A model generated the notes under the pieces. It searched no databases. It was not told where the DNA came from and saw only the letters and a list, made by a program, of their open reading frames with translations. A DNA stretch of 64,000 nt from Macrothele yani (Eukaryota > Arthropoda > Arachnida > Araneae > Macrothelidae). Positions 41,190 through 51,841 of this stretch are shown here, piece by piece (positions within the stretch are counted from its first letter, which is position 1; every line of letters begins with the position of its first letter). The translations under genes and the position numbers were made by a program. Location of the stretch: assembly GCA_039090855.1 (NCBI GenBank), contig CM076991.1, positions 100,514,021-100,578,020 of the forward strand, given 5' to 3'.

Positions 41190-41810
41190 ACGTGCAGTAG
41201 TTATATTACGAAGATAACTGTTTAAACAATTTTCGAAATTTGGAGGATCCTTTAAGAATGAATTCACTGCTTCCAAATCTGTACCAGATGTACTGTTGCA
41301 TTTTGTGCTCATATTATTAGAGGATCCAAAAATTGATTCGGATGTATTATCTGTAAAACCCGAACATAATGAAGCATTGTCAATTTCACAACTTATTAGA
41401 TTTAACAGCACCAAACATGAAAGAAAAGAAAATGGTTCAGAGTGTACTTCACGTTTCAGAGAGAGAAACGCCTCTCCCACTGTGTATAGGTCTCATGATT
41501 CATGCTGTCACCAAAAAGAAAAAAACTTATAGATAAACTTCATAATCTGAACCTGAGTATTATATATAATCGAGTACAAGAAGTATCAGCCTCAGTAACG
41601 AATGTTTTGCGTGAACATTACATGGAAGATTATGTGTGCCCGCCAAAGCTGTATCCCGATGTGTTAGCAACATCAGCAATAGATAACATTGATCAAATAA
41701 ATCATCTTCTACTGCCGTAACCTCTTTCCAAAGGACAGCAATCACGCCGGAGCAACTGGCGCGAACTCTCTGGAATATAGAGCCTCGTGTTCAAGCCTGA
41801 TTTGATGTAC
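41190..41810 (+). pseudogene. Uncharacterised repeated protein, continuation after nested insertions
   Basis: Resumes past the RTE tail with GSFKNEFTASKSVPDVLLHF, then SISQLIRFNSTKHERKENGS. A frame change gives ETPLPLCIGLMIHAVTKKKK, then KKLIDKLHNLNLSIIYNRVQ, DYVCPPKLYPDVLATSAIDN and, after another shift, SSTAVTSFQRTAI. The ETPLP..GLMIHA.T.K and AxDNID blocks are the ones I remember from multicopy uncharacterised invertebrate proteins. Together with 36713-37358 this is one disrupted gene, probably itself part of a mobile element. No catalytic motif is identifiable. Confidence 0.55.
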
Positions 41811-41846
41811 AGGCTAGACACTTTCAACATCTTTTATGATAAAGTA

Positions 41847-43080
41847 GGTTGTTGCACATGAAATGTCGGTTTTGGGAGTGAAACTTCCGTGTACAGTTAC
41901 ACGGTGGAAACCGATTTGCGTCAATCGAAGTAGGCACCATTAGCTGCAATACATTTCTCCCATCGCAATACTAGTGCATTGATGCCAGTTCCATAGAAGT
42001 CGGCCGTTGTGAACTGCAGAAACTGTTCGAAGGCGTGTTTGGTGGCTACTTCGTTGGTGAATCGTTTCCCTGCCAAAGAATGTTCCAAATGCTTGAATAA
42101 GTGGTAGTCGGTGGGCGAGAGGTAGGGAGAGGAAGCTGGGTACGGCGTCTCCCAGGCTGTGTAATTTCTGGACAGTTCTTGAAACGTGGGTTCTCCCGTT
42201 GTCGTGAAGCAGTACAACGCCATCTCTGTTGGCCAATCTCGGCCGCTTAACGCGTAACTTTTGATGCATTGCATCCAGCTGGTTGCAGTACCTCTCTGCA
42301 TTCATGGTTTCGCCAGATTTCATGAAAGAATAGTGCAGAATACCGGTTGCACACCACCAAACAGTCACCATTATCTTCTTCGGGTGAAGTTCTGGTTTCA
42401 GCATGTGTTTTGATGCCACACCGACATCTAGCCATTGTGCAGATTGGCGACGATTGTCGTACATTATCCATTTTTTTCCCATGCCACGACTCTCTGCTAA
42501 AACGGAGCGTTTGTGTTCCGGGCGAGCAGCGAAGTGCAAACCTCCACTTGACACTTCATGTTGCTTTTAGTGTCAGCTCATGGGGAACCCATTTATCGAG
42601 GTTCTTGACTTTACCAAGTTCTTGCAAGTGACGGGAAACTGTCGAATAGTGGACGCCTAATTTCTCTGCTACGTCCCATACAGTTTGGCTCGGGTTCGCA
42701 GTTCGTCGTTGTCGATAGCTGGTGCTGAGTGTCTGCACGGTGCATTTGCAATATCCATATCACCGGCTAGAAATTTTTTGAACCATCGCTGCTCGGTCCG
42801 TTCGTTTACTGTGTCATCTCCAAATGCTCTGTTGATGTTCCTGGCTGCTTCTGTGGCGTTGTGGCCCAGTTTGAACTCATACAGAAAAAGTATCCGTAAT
42901 TGGCCTCCTTCCATGTTATGGCTACACAATCACACTGGGAGCTAGCACCGAAATGATTCCATGCTGACGGGCAGGGATATTTAACCTTCCCGATCAAACA
43001 CACTAGCGCCATCTGCCGGTGTTTCTACAGCTCGAAATAACGTCATCCCGAAATCCGACATTTCACCTGCAACAACAACC
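41847..43080 (-). mobile_element. mariner-like transposon (DD34D), defective
   Basis: Ends GGTTGTTGCACATGAAATGT (left) and the complement of TTTCACCTGCAACAACAACC (right), each next to TA. The transposase starts at Met 42914 (MEGGQLRILFLYEFKLGHNA). HTH-type sequence continues with NINRAFGDDTVNERTEQRWF and DVAEKLGVHYSTVSRHLQEL, then VMVTVWWCATGILHYSF, VVLLHDNGRTHVS and SPYLSPTDYHLFKHLEHSLA. The first catalytic block, normally GDEKW, reads GMGKKW, so the first Asp is lost. Three frameshifts break the ORF. The match to SETMAR-type mariner motifs is clear. Confidence 0.92.
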
Positions 43081-43946
43081 TAATAGTTCTGTTTCCCATG
43101 GATGAAGGTATGTTCTTACCAAATGTCATTCAATTACTGTGATTATTCACGATGTTACTAATAAAAACTTGGGTACATTAAGGAGTGGGACACCCTGTGC
43201 TTTATAACGCACAAATAGTAATGTTGGAAGTATCAGAATGTTTTTACTGAGGCACTATGCTTTACAAAGCGCAATGCGGAAAATATCAGAATAGTTCCGC
43301 CACGGTACTTAACTGTACAGAAATCAAGATAATTATTTTTTCCACGCCTTTAATTAGTTTCAGTAGCATTGTCGGACATGCCCGAGAAAATCAGGTTTGT
43401 TGCCGTTACTAATAAAATTCCCGTGCCTTTTATCAGTAACAGCAAGAAACGTCAGAAATACCACACTTTTTCTCCCAGAATTTTAATCAGTTTAACTGAC
43501 ATTGTCGGACATGCCCGAGAAAATGAGGTTTCTTGCTGTTACTAATAAAATTCCCGTGCCTTTTATCAGTAACAGCAAGAAGCGTCAGAAATACCACACT
43601 TTTTCTCCCAGAATTTTAATCAGTTTAACTGACATTGTCGACCATGCCCGAGAAAATGAGGTTTCTTGCTGTTACTAATAAAATTTCCGTGCCTTTTATC
43701 AGTAACAGCAAGAAACGTCAGAAATGCCATACTTTTTCTCCCAGAATTTTAATAAGTTTAACTGACATTTTCGGACATGCCTGAAAAAATTTCCCCGTGC
43801 CTTTATCAGTACCAGCAAAAAATGTCAGAAATATCATACATTTTCTTCCAGGATTTTAATCAATTTCCGTATCATTGTCAGACATGCCCGAAAAAAATTT
43901 TCCATGCCTTTTATCAGTACCAGCAAGAAATGTTAGAAATATCATA

Positions 43947-45488
43947 CACTGCTGGACAATTGCTAAGGACGGATCATAAACTGCTATATAGCGCATAAAA
44001 AAGTAAGTGTGGTTGGATGCCAAGTGAAATAAAATAATGTCAGAATGCCAGGACATTACAAGAAAGACAATTTATTGTGCTCTGAAATCCAGAAGGCTTT
44101 GGAACGTGTTCAAGGTACAAACAGGCCATTTTGTGCAGAATACGTAAACGTGAAAAAAAATGCAATTACCGTCCGCAGGTGTTCCGGCGTGAGATGTCAA
44201 TACGGGATATGGCCACCATGGAGGGCGATGCAAGATTCCACACGTCGTGTCATGCTTTGCACAACATTATCAAGCAGCTGTTGGGGTAATTTACCCCATT
44301 CCTCTGTCAGTGCACGGACGAGGGTGTCCTTGTCTATTGGAGGGCATTGGCGACCAGCAAGACTCCTCCCCAAAGCATCCCACACATTTTCAATGGGATT
44401 CAGATCTGGAGAACGTGCTGGCCATACGAGGCGTTGAATATCCTCGCTCTCAAGACACTCCTGGACAGCGACTGTTCGATGACATGTTGCGTTGTCGTCC
44501 ATGAAAATGAATCTATCACCGACAGCACCACGGAACATGCGAACATGATGTAGCAGACCATCATTAATGTATCGTTGGCCAGTCATAGTCCCAGTTGGAA
44601 GCACATAGAGGGACGTACGGCCATTGATCATGATGCCAGCCCATACCATGACACTACATGTCGGATATCGGTCCCTTTCTTGTATGTTTGCTGGACAATA
44701 TGCAGTACCACTATCACGCCAGATCAGTTGTCGTCGACAATCAGACGATAGACTGTATCTACTCTCATCTGAGAAGAGGACAGCAGACCAGTCGTTATCA
44801 GTCCAGTTGCGATGTTGATGGCACCATTGCAAACGGGCGGTACGGTGACGTCTGGACAATGGGATGCACACAACAGGACGGCGGGCGTATAGTCCTCCTT
44901 CATGCAAACGTCTGGCGACAGTTTTTCGGGAGATCCGCTTGCCAGTAGCAGCCATAAACTGATTTGCTACCTCACTAGCTGTGCTGCGCCGGTGTCTTTT
45001 TGTTGATAGCACTATGTACCGATCTTCTGCAGGTGTCGTACTGCGAACACGACCTCCCCCGTGACGTTTGCTACACTCTCCGTTTGTTTGAAATGATTTC
45101 CAAAGCCTTGAAACAACACTGTGGCTGACGTCGAACTCCCTGGCAACATCTGTTATTTTTCGCCCTTCTTCAATCTTGCCAATAATACGGCCACGCGTAA
45201 AATCATCTAGGTGATGTCGGGAAGACATACTGAAAATTTCAAGTTCGTCAATTGATTCTTTCCCTTTCAACTTTGCGTTTGAACAACAACGGTCAATACG
45301 CGTCAAATCCTTTATATCTCTTATCAGCGCTATGACGTCACGAACAAGTTCGGCAATCCAAAATTTGCATACGCACAACACGTCTTACTGTATCCCGCAC
45401 TTATGCTAATTTCCACATTTTCCTGCCTTCCATTTTATGGTTGCTATCGTTGCTATTGTCATCCGTCCTTAGCAATTGTCCGGCAGTG
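43947..45488 (-). mobile_element. Tc1-like DNA transposon, apparently intact (Tc1-H)
   Basis: TIRs CACTGCTGGACAATTGCTAA (43947) and the complement of TTAGCAATTGTCCGGCAGTG (ending 45488), with target TA at 43945-43946 and 45489-45490. About 1.54 kb with one uninterrupted transposase ORF. Removing the element and one TA rebuilds the satellite word CATACTTTTTCTC, confirming a clean insertion. It is the best candidate in the window for a recently active DNA transposon. Confidence 0.93.
44197..45228 (-). CDS. Tc1-H transposase, uninterrupted
   Basis: A nuclear cut-and-paste transposase. The frame is open from Met 45381, but I prefer Met 45228 (MSSRHHLDDFTRGRIIGKIE), which gives 343 residues, the family's normal length, and aligns with the start of Tc1-I. 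The paired HTH domain covers residues ~5-110 (ITDVAREFDVSHSVVSRLWK; later GKRISRKTVARRLHEGGLYA). The catalytic core has LFSDESRYSLSSD, IFMDDNATCHRT and SPDLNPIENVWDALGR with 34 residues between the second Asp and the Glu (DD34E). The C-terminus reads VESCIALHGGHIPY. All three catalytic residues and the length are intact; activity is inference. Confidence 0.92.
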   Translation of the reverse strand: MSSRHHLDDFTRGRIIGKIEEGRKITDVAREFDVSHSVVSRLWKSFQTNGECSKRHGGGRVRSTTPAEDRYIVLSTKRHRRSTASEVANQFMAATGKRISRKTVARRLHEGGLYARRPVVCIPLSRRHRTARLQWCHQHRNWTDNDWSAVLFSDESRYSLSSDCRRQLIWRDSGTAYCPANIQERDRYPTCSVMVWAGIMINGRTSLYVLPTGTMTGQRYINDGLLHHVRMFRGAVGDRFIFMDDNATCHRTVAVQECLESEDIQRLVWPARSPDLNPIENVWDALGRSLAGRQCPPIDKDTLVRALTEEWGKLPQQLLDNVVQSMTRRVESCIALHGGHIPY

Positions 45489-46489
45489 TACTTTTTCTCA
45501 CAGGCTTTAAATCAGTCTCCGTAACATTGTCAGAGATGCCCGAAAAAATTTTCCCATGCCTTTCATTAGTACTAGTAAGAAATGTTAGAAATACCATACT
45601 TTTTCAGATGAAAGTGATTTATTCGTGCAGGTAGGTAGTATAAAACAGGTAGGTACTATAAGGTACTCAAATGTCTTCAGCAACATCTCTGTCTAGGCTC
45701 TGCCTGCAGGGTAGTCATCAACCCGACTGGCAAAATGCAAAAATTCTCAATACCCCAAGTAACTGTTAATCCTTGCTTTTGGTAGAAAGTCTGCTATTAC
45801 AAATGCATAGAGCGAACTGCTGTAATGATGTCATTCCTATAGCGGTTCCGTCACCATGGAGAGTAATGTTAAAAAACTCGGAACTTTCCCCGACCACTTG
45901 AACTGAATAATGTAACACCTTTCTCACTGCGCATGCTCACAAGAAACACCTCCCACATATGTACCATTACTCCCAGTTTAACGAAGCATTTCATATATCT
46001 GAAGACGAGCTCAACGTGAGCTCGAAAGTAATTATGTTTTAACTTTTGTTTTTAGTGTATATAATATTCATCTTTTGTATGTATATTAAAATCTTTTAAA
46101 TCGTGTATTAGACGGCAAAGTAGCTTTATAGTACCATACTTTTTCTCCCAGGCTATCAATCGGTCTACATAACATTGTAGGACATGCCCGAGAAATTTTC
46201 CATGCCTTTCATCAGTACCAGCAAGAAACGTCAGAAACACTATACTTCTTCTCCCAAGCTTTATATCAGTCTAAGTAACATTGTCTGACATGCCCGAGAA
46301 AATTTTCCCATGTCCTTTATCAGTACCAACAAGAACTGGTAGAAATGCCATACTTTTTATCCCAGGCTTTTAATCAGTATCAGTAATAAAGCCGAAAATA
46401 TCAGAATGTTTTCTCTAGGCATATGATCGATACACGAGTAATAATGTTGGAAATATCAAAATTTATTTTGAATGGAATACAGGTTACAC

Positions 46490-46645
46490 CATGCAATACG
46501 AAGTTTGAAGATGACAATCCGGTTTTTTTTTGTTTTTTTTGTGAATATGACAACGATGGTAAGTCAGATAGTATCCGAAAACTTGAATATTTCATCGTCC
46601 TGGAGCGGGAATCGAACCCGCGTTTCCCAGATAGCGCATCTTCCA
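46490..46645 (-). repeat. tRNA-derived SINE, family 2 (minus copy)
   Basis: GGAGCGGGAATCGAACCCGC (46602) is an inverted tRNA T-arm, followed by GTTTCCCAGATAGCGC. The body toward 46490 (CTTACCAT-like, AAAAAAACCGGATTGTCATC in complement) matches the plus-strand copy at 46815-46975. ATGGAATACAGGTTACACCA at 46474 recurs inverted near 46658-46679. Confidence 0.7.
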
Positions 46646-46814
46646 GATAGGTGTATGGTGTAATCCCGTATTCCATTCATGATTTATCTGCTTATCCGGA
46701 CAATCACGGGATTGGATTCTTAACCTCCAGATTCGCTAAACATGAATGCCGGTTGCTTCGACTAGCAAATTTTGTGATGTTTATATTCAAATTAATAGGA
46801 AACCTGAGACTTGG

Positions 46815-46975
46815 TCGTTCTGAGTAGTGTAGTGGTTAGTATACCCGGGCGCTATCTGGGAGACGCGGGTTCGTTTCCTGCTCCAAGTTTTTGGGTATTG
46901 TCTGACTTACCATTCTTATCATATTTACACCAAAAAACGGATTGTCATCTTCAAAATTTATTTTGCTGACCTCTA
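46815..46975 (+). repeat. tRNA-derived SINE, family 2 (plus copy)
   Basis: The tRNA-like head TAGTGTAGTGGTTAGTATAC (A box) is followed by CGCGGGTTCGTTTCC (B box), then TGTCTGACTTACCATTC and AACGGATTGTCATCTTC. The head resembles the tRNA-Asp/Glu type. It forms an inverted pair with the copy at 46490-46645. Confidence 0.75.
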
Positions 46976-48064
46976 ATCCGTACTGGTAATAATTTTAAAA
47001 ACATCAGAATGTTTCCTTTTTTTTTTTTTTTTTTTTTTGGTATATGATCAATATACGAGTAATAATGTCGGGAAAACCAGAATAATTTTTCCAGCCATAT
47101 GATCGACACGCGAATAAAATTGTCGGAAATACCAAAATATTTTTTTTTCGCGGCCTTAATCAGTACCGGTTATATTATTGAAAATGTCAGAATGCTTTTT
47201 CTAGGAATATGGTCATCATACGAGTAACAATATCGGAAATATAAAGTTTTTTGCAGACCTTTAATCAGTACTAGTAATAATGTCGGAAATACCAGAATGT
47301 TTTTTTCTGGGCATATGCGTAATATATGACTAATAATGCCGATAATATCAGGATTTATTTTTAATGCTTTTAATCAGTACCATTAATAGTAATTAATATA
47401 CGATCAGCAGGCTATACGAGAAATGATGCCGGAAATGCAAAAATATTTTTTCAGGATTTCAATCAGTACTGGTAATGATTAAAGGAAACGTAAAAATATT
47501 TTTCAGGTCTTTAATCAATACTGGTAATGAATAAAGGAAATGCAAAAATATTTTTTCAGGTTAAGGGAAATATAAAAATAATTTATCAGGCCTTTAATCA
47601 GAACTGGCAATGATTAAAGGAAATGTAAAAATACTTTTTCAGGTCTTTAATCAATACTGGTAATGAATAAAGTAAATGCAAAAATATTTTTTCAGGTTAA
47701 GGGAAATATAAAAATAATTTATCAGGCCTTTAATCATAACTGGCAATGATTAAAGGAAATGTAAAAATACTTTTTCAGGCCTTTAATCAGTACTAGTAAT
47801 GATTAAATAAAATGTAAAAATATTTTTCAGGCCTTTACACAGTACCGGCAATAATGTCGGAAATATTTTTTTTTTAATTTAGGACTTTGACAAGCAACTG
47901 ACGGCAGTAAAGCAGTCATGTCCGAAAAAATCAAAATATTGTTGCCACGATATTATTTAGTAGAAATAACAATGTCGTAGATAAAAATAAGTGTTCCCAG
48001 GTCTTTCTTTAATCAGTACCAACAGCAATGTCAGAAATTTCAAATTATTTTCCTGACTTTTGAT

Positions 48065-48285
48065 TACCCCCGATGGCGCAGTGGTCTAAGCGCTGGCTTG
48101 TGACCATTCGTCCATGAAGGATCTGGGTTCGAATCCCGGTAAGGCATTGATGTTGTGTTTGTCTTGCGGCACTGGCTCTCTCCCTTTCCTGGAACCAGTG
48201 GCCCTAAATTAGGGATGGACGACTGCTTATATCACATTGAGTTGCTCACGGTGGTCGCTAAACCTCCCAATCAAAAAAAAAATTG
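48065..48285 (+). repeat. tRNA-derived SINE, family 1 (copy b)
   Basis: Head GATGGCGCAGTGGTCTAAGC, B box GGGTTCGAATCCC, then GGCACTGGCTCTCTCCCTTT, CCCTAAATTAGGG, GAGTTGCTCACGGTGGTC and an A-rich tail at about 48277. Full length. Confidence 0.9.
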
Positions 48286-48429
48286 CACACAGCGTTTACA
48301 CCAGTAGTGATGAGGAAAATATTGAAGTATTTTCTCTAGGTATTTAATCAATATTGATTTTTTCTAGGCATTATATCAGTGCAGTAATAATATCCCGAAT
48401 ACCTTAAATAATTATAGCTAACTACTGGT

Positions 48430-49760
48430 CTTCATAATGGCGAAATATTAAAACCATTTTATCATGCTACTAATTTGTGCAACAGGGATTGATAATTTTT
48501 TTTCATATTTTCTGACTGTTGCACTAACAGTTTGAAATGGAGTTATTAATTTCCGGTTGAAGGTTAACAACAAGTCGATACAGGTCCCTGACAGCGGATC
48601 CACGTTCGGAAAAAGATTTTTCCTGAGAAAGTTTTCCTTTACACCTCGTGCCATCCCAGTTTTCTTTTATTTTCATTCCTCTTTTTTTTTTTTTTTTTTA
48701 TCTGGCTTTCACCTCAACTTCCAATCTATCGTCGCAGTTCTTTTACCCATCGAGGCACCAGCAAAATAAGAAAGTCACCGCTCAATGTCTGGCGCAGTTT
48801 GAAACTTCCGCCAACACTTTCAGTAATCAAGTTTAAGTTGGCGATGAAATTATTTTCAGCTGGTACACAATTTCCCGTCATGGACACACTAAGGGTTGTA
48901 GCTCTTTTTGGCGCCGTCCGCGAGTGCGGTTGATGGAAAAGGCACTCAAAGCACGATTTCTTCTTTCGCGTGACGAAAATTAATGGTAATCTCAATGTGC
49001 GCCGCTTTTGTACAGCAGCGTACGCAAGCACGTCTCCGAATATTGTCATTAATCATGAACTGTGACAGTGTCATTAACATAGGAGCTACTCGGTGATAAT
49101 GCCCCCCCCCATCCCTCGCGCACCTTCCCCCTCTGCTTGTGCAACTCGTTGGCGGGTGCAATTAGGACATACGGCCTAGACATTCATCGCCCTCATAGTG
49201 TCCGCAATTTTTGATATCCTAAAAATAACGCCCTAATCAGCAGCCGTTGTCACTGCTCGCTAAGACAACGGCGAGAACACACCGCAGCCCGTGCGCGCGC
49301 GAGACTCTCGCTAGAAGTCCGCTATGAATATATAAATTTTTATCTAAGAATAATAATAAGTAAGAGTTTCTTACTTGATTTAGTTGTCAAAGTTCGCATG
49401 TCTTATAAAACGAATTAATTTACTACCGTGAACGAAGAATGATGGATAGGTTCCCGCTTTAGACTTTCATTAAGTGAAAAGGTGAACTGTATGCATGAAT
49501 GGATAGCTCGAAAGTAAAGGGCGATTTTCGCCGTTTTTCTTATTAAATTTATCAACACTGTAACCCACATCCACAGGTTTGTTCTTAGTAAAGGAATTCT
49601 GGGTAATTTTCTTTAGTTCGCTCGAATAAGAAATATATGCCACGCACGTTTCCTGAAATTACACAAATTATATTTTTATTTGCAATTCCTCCTCGCGTAC
49701 ATATTTTTCAACATTGTTCCCGCAGACACTGCAGTAGCTGCTTATTTGTATCGGCTCTGA
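48430..49760. other. No recognised feature
   Basis: About 1.3 kb. A T-rich run lies at 48680-48700 and a C run at 49103-49111. A GC-richer patch at 49255-49320 includes GTGCGCGCGCGAGAC. The short open frames at 48557-49161 show no motif. Nothing convincing is coded here. Confidence 0.45.
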
Positions 49761-49774
49761 GCCCAACGAGTTGT

Positions 49775-49977
49775 TGTTGGGTGAGAGTTTAACGACCACA
49801 GTGAGGAACTCAATGGGCTAAAAGCTGTCGCTCATACCTAATTTAGGGCCACTGGTATCAGGGAAGGGAGAGCCACTGCCGTAAGACAAACACAACGTTC
49901 ATGCCTCACTGGGATTCGAACCCGGACCCAACTCGGACGAATGATTGGAAGCCAGCGCACCGGGGTGGCCTGGGGCT
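49775..49977 (-). repeat. tRNA-derived SINE, family 1 (copy c)
   Basis: Reverse orientation: AGAGTTTAACGACCACAGTG, CCTAATTTAGGGCCACTG, GGGATTCGAACCCGG (B box) and GCCAGCGCACCGGGGTGGC (head). The A-box region is slightly shortened. Confidence 0.85.
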
Positions 49978-50104
49978 TAAGGTATGGCGAATAGAACCAG
50001 GTCTGTTCATATATGTCCCAAGAAATCAGTGGGCCATCTACTAGGCTGAGTCAGAGGCGTGGTCCTATGGATAACTTAAAATTTTTTGCCGATATTGGAG
50101 TCCG

Positions 50105-50235
50105 GCATGTGTGATGTGGTTGACCTACTGCACTGGTTTTATCCCTTACCTGGAAGCAGCAACCCTAAATTAGGGCGAAGACTTCTTATTGCCATGTTCA
50201 CGAGGGATCGTTAAATCTAGAAAGAAAAACGATGA
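50105..50235 (+). repeat. SINE family 1, headless fragment (copy d)
   Basis: Matches only the SINE body and 3' end: TGCACTGG, CCCTTACCTGGAAGCAG, CCCTAAATTAGGG and a short A-rich tail at 50220. The tRNA-like head is absent and the body is diverged. Confidence 0.65.
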
Positions 50236-51220
50236 AAAAATCAGCTGAATATGAATTCGAAAATCCGTCTCGCAAAAAGAAACGCATAACATAACTCACT
50301 GTCATCTTCCTTGTTACTCGAGTTTGTACGACTTCTTCAAGCATAGCACCTCTATAGCTGTTCATAATAGAACTTCCAATTTTCGACAGCTGTGTTGGAT
50401 AAATCTACCGACCATTCCTGGTTTTTGTGGCACAGTCTTCAGTTATGTCGAATCATAGAGCAGACATGCCCGGCTTCTTGAAGTCATTACCATAAAATTC
50501 CTATTCGTGAAGTTCACTTATTAGCGAACCGAAAAATTTATTTCAAGGGATTCAATAAAGTTTTAGCGGCAGAGTGCTTCCTATCATAGGGGTTTCACAG
50601 CCACAATAGCTCATACAGTTTCAGAGTTACCAAAAGACGTTATTATAAATACACCTGACTGTGAATACTCAAGAGACGCAGGAGACCTTTACTTGAAAAG
50701 GTCTCCCAGTGGAGTGCGAAAGCTTGGCGAATCTTGGTGCTTACTACACCACAAAAACAAACGGATTTAATACGCTATGTACGTCTCTCGAGTTAACAAA
50801 AGACTTAGATCAATTGTTTTTAGGAGTCTCTAGATACTACTTGTAGGATCCTCCCATCACCCACGCTGACATCCTCACTTCAAAGTTAAACATTTTCTGT
50901 ACATATTTTGTAATTTTGTGTCGTCATTTTATTTTTCTCAAGAACAATTCGCATTACTTATGTAACCTGGTACAGAAAACCCACAAAAGGCTTGGCACTG
51001 AGCCAGAGTCTTAATGCTTTACGGACAGGAACGAAGCAGGACTGAGTTCGGGAAAATTTTTAACAGTACAAATGCGTCCGAGACCGAGGTATGTCAGCCC
51101 GAGCACGAATTTTATATTGCAAGATAGAGCCCGGGCCCTAACGAGCCCGAAAACTATGAATAACTTGTTTAGGCTTTAATAAAAAAAAATCTCCTGTTTT
51201 AGACTGTGTGTTCGGACACA
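50236..51220. other. No recognised feature
   Basis: About 1 kb of AT-rich sequence without TIRs, tandem repeats or an open frame of note. Confidence 0.45.
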
Positions 51221-51530
51221 CTAGGCCTTCTCCACAATAGAAATTATGGGAAATGTCAGCCACAGTAGCCATCCTGTTGCTACGGACAAAATAACATAGC
51301 TGTGGTGACCTCTGGCATGAATGAGGCGTGGTCTGCCTAAGACTTGTCGGTGGTTTGGGGTATCACCTATTTGGAATAACCTTTGATTGATACTAACTAC
51401 TGCATAGCGTGAGCAGCCTACTGCGGTTTCGGAGATGCTCTTACCAAGGTGTCTTGCCATAACGATCTGGCCTTTGTCGAAATCAGGTAAATCCTTAGCT
51501 TTTCACATATTGAGACGAAACTAAATATTG
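51221..51530 (-). pseudogene. Tc1-like transposase N-terminal fragment (Tc1-L)
   Basis: The minus strand reads [20 protein letters not shown] then [20 protein letters not shown] and [20 protein letters not shown]. This is the first helix-turn-helix and linker of a Tc1 transposase, about 100 codons, with two residues missing in the helix region. The catalytic domain is absent on the expected side, so it is a truncated copy. The Met at 51460 is internal; the real start would lie upstream near 51530. Confidence 0.75.
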
Positions 51531-51841
51531 GCTGAGAGAGCTCATTCTCAGGTACTACATGATTCGCCACCTTGACGCGTGTGAAGCTTCTTGGCTGTAC
51601 ACGCACGTTTTTGCATATCGCAGAGGCGGTTTCAATGTTTTGGTGTAGTCAGAATATTATTGGGCCGCTAGGAATTACCTATATACTGCTGAATCAATTT
51701 TACACCAACCTCTGCCGCGGCCTTAATCCGGTAAATGGATACTGAGTGAACAGAAATTATAGGATACCTACCTAATAACAGTTACGTCCACCTTTGTCCC
51801 AGATAAAGCAAGTCACGCAGCAAGGCATTAAATCCACTAAG

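Larger units (their letters stand above)
43200..48420. repeat. Degenerate satellite array (about 133-bp and 60-bp periods) with insertions
   Basis: GTCGGACATGCCCGAGAAAA and variants start at 43371, 43504, 43637, 43770 and 43877, with three perfect 133-bp steps, and reappear at about 45520, 46170 and 46290. A shorter ~60-bp theme (CCTTTAATCAGTACTGGTAA, then AAATGTAAAAATATTTTTTC) runs through 46980-47880. Both share TTAATCAGT and TCAGAAATACCATAC-like words, so the longer unit is probably a dimer of the shorter. Interrupted by Tc1-H and by two SINE families. No coding content. Confidence 0.8.

Noticed and set aside
43371..43990. CRISPR-like or regular repeat array
   Set aside because: Repeats are contiguous 133-bp monomers without unique spacers, in a eukaryotic transposon-rich context; a satellite.
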